Source: Symsagittifera roscoffensis (lineage: Eukaryota; Xenacoelomorpha; Acoela; Convolutidae). From it: 64,000 nt of DNA. The stretch lies in contig NC_087062.1 of the NCBI RefSeq assembly GCF_963678635.1, forward strand, positions 90,063,845-90,127,844. The letters are read 5' to 3'. Shown piece by piece: positions 60,784-64,000 of the stretch. The first letter of the stretch is position 1, and each line of letters starts with the position of its first letter. The notes beneath the pieces were generated by a model. It saw only the letters and a list, made by a program, of their open reading frames with translations, searched no databases and was not told where the DNA came from. The position numbers were made by a program, and so were the translations under genes.

Positions 60784-61897
60784 TACACTTCCTCGCATAT
60801 CTTCCAAGTTCATGTCATTTGAAATTCTCAATTTATAGAACGACAAAATAGAACTCGATCAGCGTTTAGGAACCCTGCTGTTTACAGCAACATGAAATCT
60901 CAACATTAAAAAAACTGCTTTTTCGCATCCCAACATAGTTCCAGCAAAAAAATGCTCAGCAAAAAATTATACTTGTAGAATACTGGAAAAAAATCAAGCT
61001 TTGAACCGATTTAAAAAAAGCAATTTTCATGTAGTTCCATTTCAAAAACAAAAAAAAACGTTTTTTCGATACGAACTAAAAAATTATTCAGGAAATAAAA
61101 ACTTCTTCGGCAGGGAATTGAACCCCGGTCTCAAACGTGACAGGCTGTGATAATCACCTCTATACTACCGAAGATACACTTCCTCGCATATCTTCCAAAT
61201 TCATGACATTTGAAATTCTCAAATTATAGAACGACACAATAGAGCTCGATCAGCATTTTAGGAACCCTGTTGTATACAGCAACATGAAATCCCAACATTT
61301 TTTGTAAAAAAAAAACTGCTTTTTCGCATCCCAACATAGTTTCAGCAAAAAAATGCTCAGCAAAAAATTATACTTGTGAAATACTTGAAAAAATTAAGCT
61401 TTGAACCGACTCAAAAAAGCACTTTTCATGTAGTTCCATTTCAAAAACAAAAAAAAACGTTTTTCCGATACGAACTAAAAAATTATTCAGGAAATAAAAA
61501 CTTCTTCGGCAGGGTATCGAACCCCGGTCTCAAACGTGACAGGCTGTGATAATCACCACTATACTGCCGCAGATACACTTCCTCGCATATCTTCCAAATT
61601 CATGTCATTTGAAATTCTCAAATTATAGAACGACAAAATAGAGCTCGATCAGCATTTAGGAACCCTGTTGTATACAGCAACATGAAATCCCAACATTTTT
61701 TGTAAAAAAAACTGCTTTTTCGCATCCCAACATAGTTTCAGCAAAAAAATGCTCAGCAAAAAATTAAACTTGTAGAATACTTGAAAAAAATCAAGCTTTG
61801 AATTGACTCAAAAAAAAGCAGTTTTCATGTAGTACCATATCAAAAAAAAAAAAACGTTTTTTCGATACGAACTAAAAATTATTCAGGAAATAAAAAC

Positions 61898-61969
61898 CTC
61901 ATCGGCGGGGAATCGAACCCGGGTCTCCAACGTGACAGACTGGGATACTCACCACTATACTACCGCAGA
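61898..61969 (-). tRNA. tRNA-Asp-like (GTC), acceptor and T-stem mismatches
   Basis: Body TCTGCGG...CCGATGA: two acceptor mismatches (3-70, 4-69). The T stem is CCGGG/CCCCG with one mismatch; the anticodon stem pairs (CCAGT/GTTGG). Same sequence at 62297..62368. Confidence 0.45.
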
Positions 61970-62296
61970 TGCACTTCCTCGCATATCTTCCAAGTTCATG
62001 TCATTTGAAATTCTCAAGTTACAGAATGACACAATACAACTCGATCAGCGTTCAGGAATCCTGCTGTATACAGCAACATGAAATCCGATCATTTTTTGAA
62101 AAAAGCAGCTTTTTCTCATCCCAACATAGTCCCAGCAAAAAAACTCGGAGCAGAAAGTCATGATTGTAAATTACCTGAAACCAAGTTAAAGGCTTTGAAC
62201 GGACTCAAGAAAGGCAAACTTCATGTAGTTGCAGTTCAAAAACAAAAAAAAAACGTTTTTTCGATACGAACTAAAAATTATTCAGGAAATAAAAAC

Positions 62297-62368
62297 CTCA
62301 TCGGCGGGGAATCGAACCCGGGTCTCCAACGTGACAGACTGGGATACTCACCACTATACTACCGCAGA
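62297..62368 (-). tRNA. tRNA-Asp-like (GTC), acceptor and T-stem mismatches
   Basis: Same body as 61898..61969 in the adjacent monomer. Confidence 0.45.
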
Positions 62369-62685
62369 TGCACTTCCTCGCATATCTTCCAAGTTCATGT
62401 CATTTGAAATTCTCAAGTTACAGAATGACACAATACAACTCGATCAGCGTTCAGGAATCCTGCTGTATACAGCAACATGAAATCCGATCATTTTTTGAAA
62501 AAAGCAGCTTTTTCTCATCCCAACATAGTCCCAGCAAAAAAACTCGGAGCAGAACGTCATGATTGTAAATTACCTGAAACTAAGTTAAAGGCTTTGAACG
62601 GACTCAAGAAAGGCAAACTTCATGTAGTTGCAGTTCAAAAACAAAAAAAAACGTTTCTTCGATACGAACTAAAAATTATTCAGGA

Positions 62686-62694
62686 AATAAAAAC
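62686..62694 (-). terminator. Pol III oligo-T terminator of the intact tRNA (type example)
   Basis: On the minus strand the tRNA is followed by GTTTTTATT. A run of four or more T is the standard Pol III stop. T5 is retained at this position in most monomers; some in block 4 have T7-T8. Confidence 0.8.
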
Positions 62695-62766
62695 CTCTTC
62701 GGCGGGGAATCGAACCCCGGTCTCCAACGTGACAGGCTGGGATACTCACCACTATACTACCGAAGA
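62695..62766 (-). tRNA. tRNA-Asp (anticodon GTC), intact
   Basis: A complete 72-nt cloverleaf. Acceptor TCTTCGG/CCGAAGA has seven Watson-Crick pairs, D arm GTAT-AGTGGTGA-GTAT, anticodon stem CCAGC/GTTGG (one G-T). The loop is CTGTCAC, the T arm CGGGG-TTCGATT-CCCCG and the discriminator G73. The A and B boxes are canonical, and GTTTTT starts one base past the discriminator. This is the best tRNA gene in the window. Confidence 0.92.
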
Positions 62767-62858
62767 TACACTTCCTCGCATATCTTTCAAATTCATGTCA
62801 TTTGAATTTATCAAATTATAGAACGACACAATAGAACTCGATCAGCGTTTAGGAACCC

Positions 62859-62872
62859 TGCTGTATACAGCA
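62859..62872. promoter_or_regulatory. Conserved 14-bp palindrome upstream of the tRNA (type example)
   Basis: TGCTGTATACAGCA is perfectly self-complementary and ends 93 bp upstream of the tRNA 5' end. The same word, or TGCTGTATACAGCC / TGCTGTATGCAGCA, occurs at this position in nearly every monomer, including those with ruined tRNA bodies. Its role is unknown; it could be a protein-binding site or simply an inherited part of the repeat. Confidence 0.5.
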
Positions 62873-63094
62873 ACATGAAATCCCAACATTTTTTGTAAAA
62901 AAACTGCTTTTTCGCATCCCAACATAGTTTCAGCAAAAAAATGCTCAGCAAAAAAATAAACTTGTAGAATACTTGAAAAAAATCAAGCTTTGAACCGACT
63001 AAAAAAAAAAGCAATTTTCATGTAGTTCCATATCAAAAACAAAAAAAAAAACGTTTTTTCGATCCGAACTAAAAATTATTCAGGAAATAAAAAC

Positions 63095-63166
63095 CTCTTC
63101 GGCGGGGAATCGAAACCGGGTCTCCAAGGTGACAGGCTGGGATACTCACCACTATACTACCGAAGA
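63095..63166 (-). tRNA. tRNA-Asp-like (GTC), T-stem and anticodon-stem mismatches
   Basis: The acceptor is perfect, but the T stem CCGGT/CCCCG has two mismatches and the 31-39 pair is C-C (CCAAGGTGAC on plus). Confidence 0.45.
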
Positions 63167-63494
63167 TACAATTCCTCGCATATCTTTCAAATTCATGTCA
63201 TTTGAAATTCTCAAATTATAGAACGACACGATAGAACTCGATCAGCTTTTAGGAACCCTGCTGTAAACAGCAATATGAAATGGCAACATTTTTTGTAAAA
63301 AAAACTGCTTTTTCGCATCCCAACATAGTTTTAGCAAAAAAAATGCTCAGCAAAAAATTATACTTGTAGAATACTTGAAAAAAATCAAGCTTTGAACCGA
63401 CTAAAAAAAAAAGCAATTTTCATGTAGTTCCATATCAAAAACAAAAAAAAACATTTTTTCAATACGAACCAAAAATTATTCAGGAAAAAAAAAC

Positions 63495-63566
63495 CTCTTC
63501 GGCGGGGAATCGAAACCGGGTCTCCAACGTGACAGGCTGGGATACTCACCACTATACTACCGAAGA
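63495..63566 (-). tRNA. tRNA-Asp-like (GTC), T-stem mismatches
   Basis: Acceptor and anticodon stems are complete (CCAGC/GTTGG). Only the T stem is damaged (CCGGT/CCCCG). Confidence 0.55.
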
Positions 63567-63897
63567 TACACTTCCTCGCATATCTGCCAAATTCGTGCCA
63601 TATGAAATTCTCAAATTATAGAATGGCACAAAAGAGTTCGATCAGCGTTTAGGAACTCTGCTGTATACAGCAACATGAAATCCCAACATTTTTTGTAAAA
63701 AAAAACTGCTTTTTTGCATCCCAACATAGTTTCAGCAAAAAAATGCTCAGCAAAAAATTATACTTGTAGATTACTTGATAAAAAAACCAAGCTTTGAAAC
63801 GTTTCAAAAATAAAAAGAAATTTTCATGTAGTTCCATTTCAAAAACAAAAAAAAACGTTTTTCCGATACGAAGAAAATTTATTCAGGAAATAAAAAC

Positions 63898-63969
63898 CTC
63901 TTCGGCGGGGAATCGAACACCGGTCTCCAACGTGACAGGCTGGGATACTCATCACTATACTACCGAAGA
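63898..63969 (-). tRNA. tRNA-Asp-like (GTC), near intact, last in the window
   Basis: Acceptor and anticodon stems are perfect. There is one T-stem mismatch (CGGTG/CCCCG), and the D loop is AGTGATGA, so one of the conserved GG pair is lost. Confidence 0.65.
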
Positions 63970-64000
63970 TACACTTCCTGGCATATCTTCCAAGTCCATG

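Larger units (their letters stand above)
54981..60870 (-). repeat. Array block 5: three-monomer higher-order repeat (~1181 bp)
   Basis: tRNA-like copies begin at 55203, 55593, 55988, 56386, 56778, 57168, 57565, 57959, 58349, 58747, 59141, 59532, 59930, 60323 and 60712. From 56 kb onward the types recur every third monomer: 56386/57565/58747/59930, 57959/59141/60323 and 58349/59532/60712. In 55203, 55593 and 56778 the TCCGTCGTGAC sequence on plus breaks the anticodon stem. 56386 and its relatives have acceptor mismatches (CCTTTTCGTCGG on plus). Confidence 0.9.
24690..64000 (-). repeat. Giant tandem array: 100 monomers of ~395 bp, each with a tRNA-Asp(GUC)-like sequence
   Basis: The array is continuous from 24690 to the window end. 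I located 100 tRNA-like copies with starts from 24811 to 63898, a mean spacing of about 395 bp, with one outlier of 426 bp at 41377. All are in the same orientation. The monomer, read on the minus strand, is: 14-bp palindrome TGCTGTATACAGCA, a spacer of about 93 bp, the 72-nt tRNA-like body, GTTTTT within a few bases, then A/T-rich spacer. Two related spacer types are interspersed, often alternating. One reads CATCCCAACATAGTTCCAGC...ATGCTCAGC; the other reads CATCCCAACATAGTCCCAGC...CTCGGAGCAG. No other gene or mobile element interrupts it. Confidence 0.97.
60871..64000 (-). repeat. Array block 6, continuing past the window end
   Basis: tRNA-like copies begin at 61103, 61502, 61898, 62297, 62695, 63095, 63495 and 63898. 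All retain the 5' half. 61898 and 62297 sit in neighbouring monomers that are near-identical over their full length. The block includes the intact copy at 62695. The window ends inside the spacer upstream of the last tRNA copy. Confidence 0.9.

Noticed and set aside
24690-64000. Dozens of similar open frames of 60-115 codons on both strands (with words such as G-E-S-N-P-G-L-Q-R-D or V-G-D-x-G-S-I-P-R-R)
   Set aside because: They are translations of the tRNA body and A/T-rich spacer, repeat with the monomer, change frame between copies and have no independent support. G-S-I-P-R and N-P-G-L-Q are typical products of reading through a tRNA T arm.
24690-64000. CRISPR array
   Set aside because: Repeats are about 395 bp with no short unique spacers, in a eukaryotic context with a tRNA in each unit.
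24690-64000. rDNA/5S or snRNA genes hidden in the monomer spacer
   Set aside because: I looked for 5S internal-control, U6 and spliced-leader-like signatures in the spacer and found none that I could support.

Overview
The window is nuclear DNA of a multicellular animal, probably an invertebrate. It is AT-rich and has spliceosomal introns, tRNA-derived SINE-like sequence, a hAT-type MITE and a very large tandem tRNA array. No prokaryotic operon signal was seen. I cannot name the species; everything below comes from reading the sequence without database searches.

Left part (1 to about 24.7 kb). At the extreme left edge is the start of a possible rhodopsin-like GPCR on the minus strand. At 1.58-2.51 kb an imperfect inverted duplication carries the same unidentified exon-like segment on both arms. 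The main protein gene is a minus-strand galactose-1-phosphate uridylyltransferase (GALT), the Leloir-pathway enzyme. It can be assembled from a 19-nt start exon (18224..18206) and exons at 17770..17550, 9525..9377, 9125..8980, 7715..7675, 6142..6101 and 6036..5569. The terminal exon is ambiguous (5051..5016 or 4692..4624). All phases join, and the predicted length is about 373-384 residues, as expected for the family. The HPH active-site exon is intact.

The GALT locus is rearranged. A unit of about 2.39 kb, holding a terminal-exon-like relic followed by GALT exons 1 and 2, is repeated four times between 16.0 and 24.7 kb. Exon 2 is present three times, exon 1 three times, and one unit has lost exon 2 by a 0.63-kb deletion. 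The repeated unit looks like the amplified boundary between two tandem GALT genes whose middle exons are gone. The large intron 2 also holds a separate 1.76-kb triplication (10.3-15.0 kb).

Right part (24.69 kb to the window end). This is one uninterrupted head-to-tail array of a monomer of about 395 bp. Every monomer carries a minus-strand, 72-nt tRNA-Asp(GUC)-like sequence, usually followed within a few bases by an oligo-T Pol III terminator. I counted 100 copies by hand, and the array runs off the window. Two copies (24811..24882 and 62695..62766) fold as complete tRNA-Asp with no stem mismatch. Many others have one or two stem mismatches, and a large class has lost the 5' acceptor and D-arm sequence. 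Six copies have the anticodon changed from GTC to GTA. Nearly every monomer also carries a 14-bp palindrome about 93 bp upstream of the tRNA. Higher-order offsets of 3, 10 and 13 monomers show recent unequal exchange. The short reading frames across the array are by-products of the repeat and are not annotated as genes.
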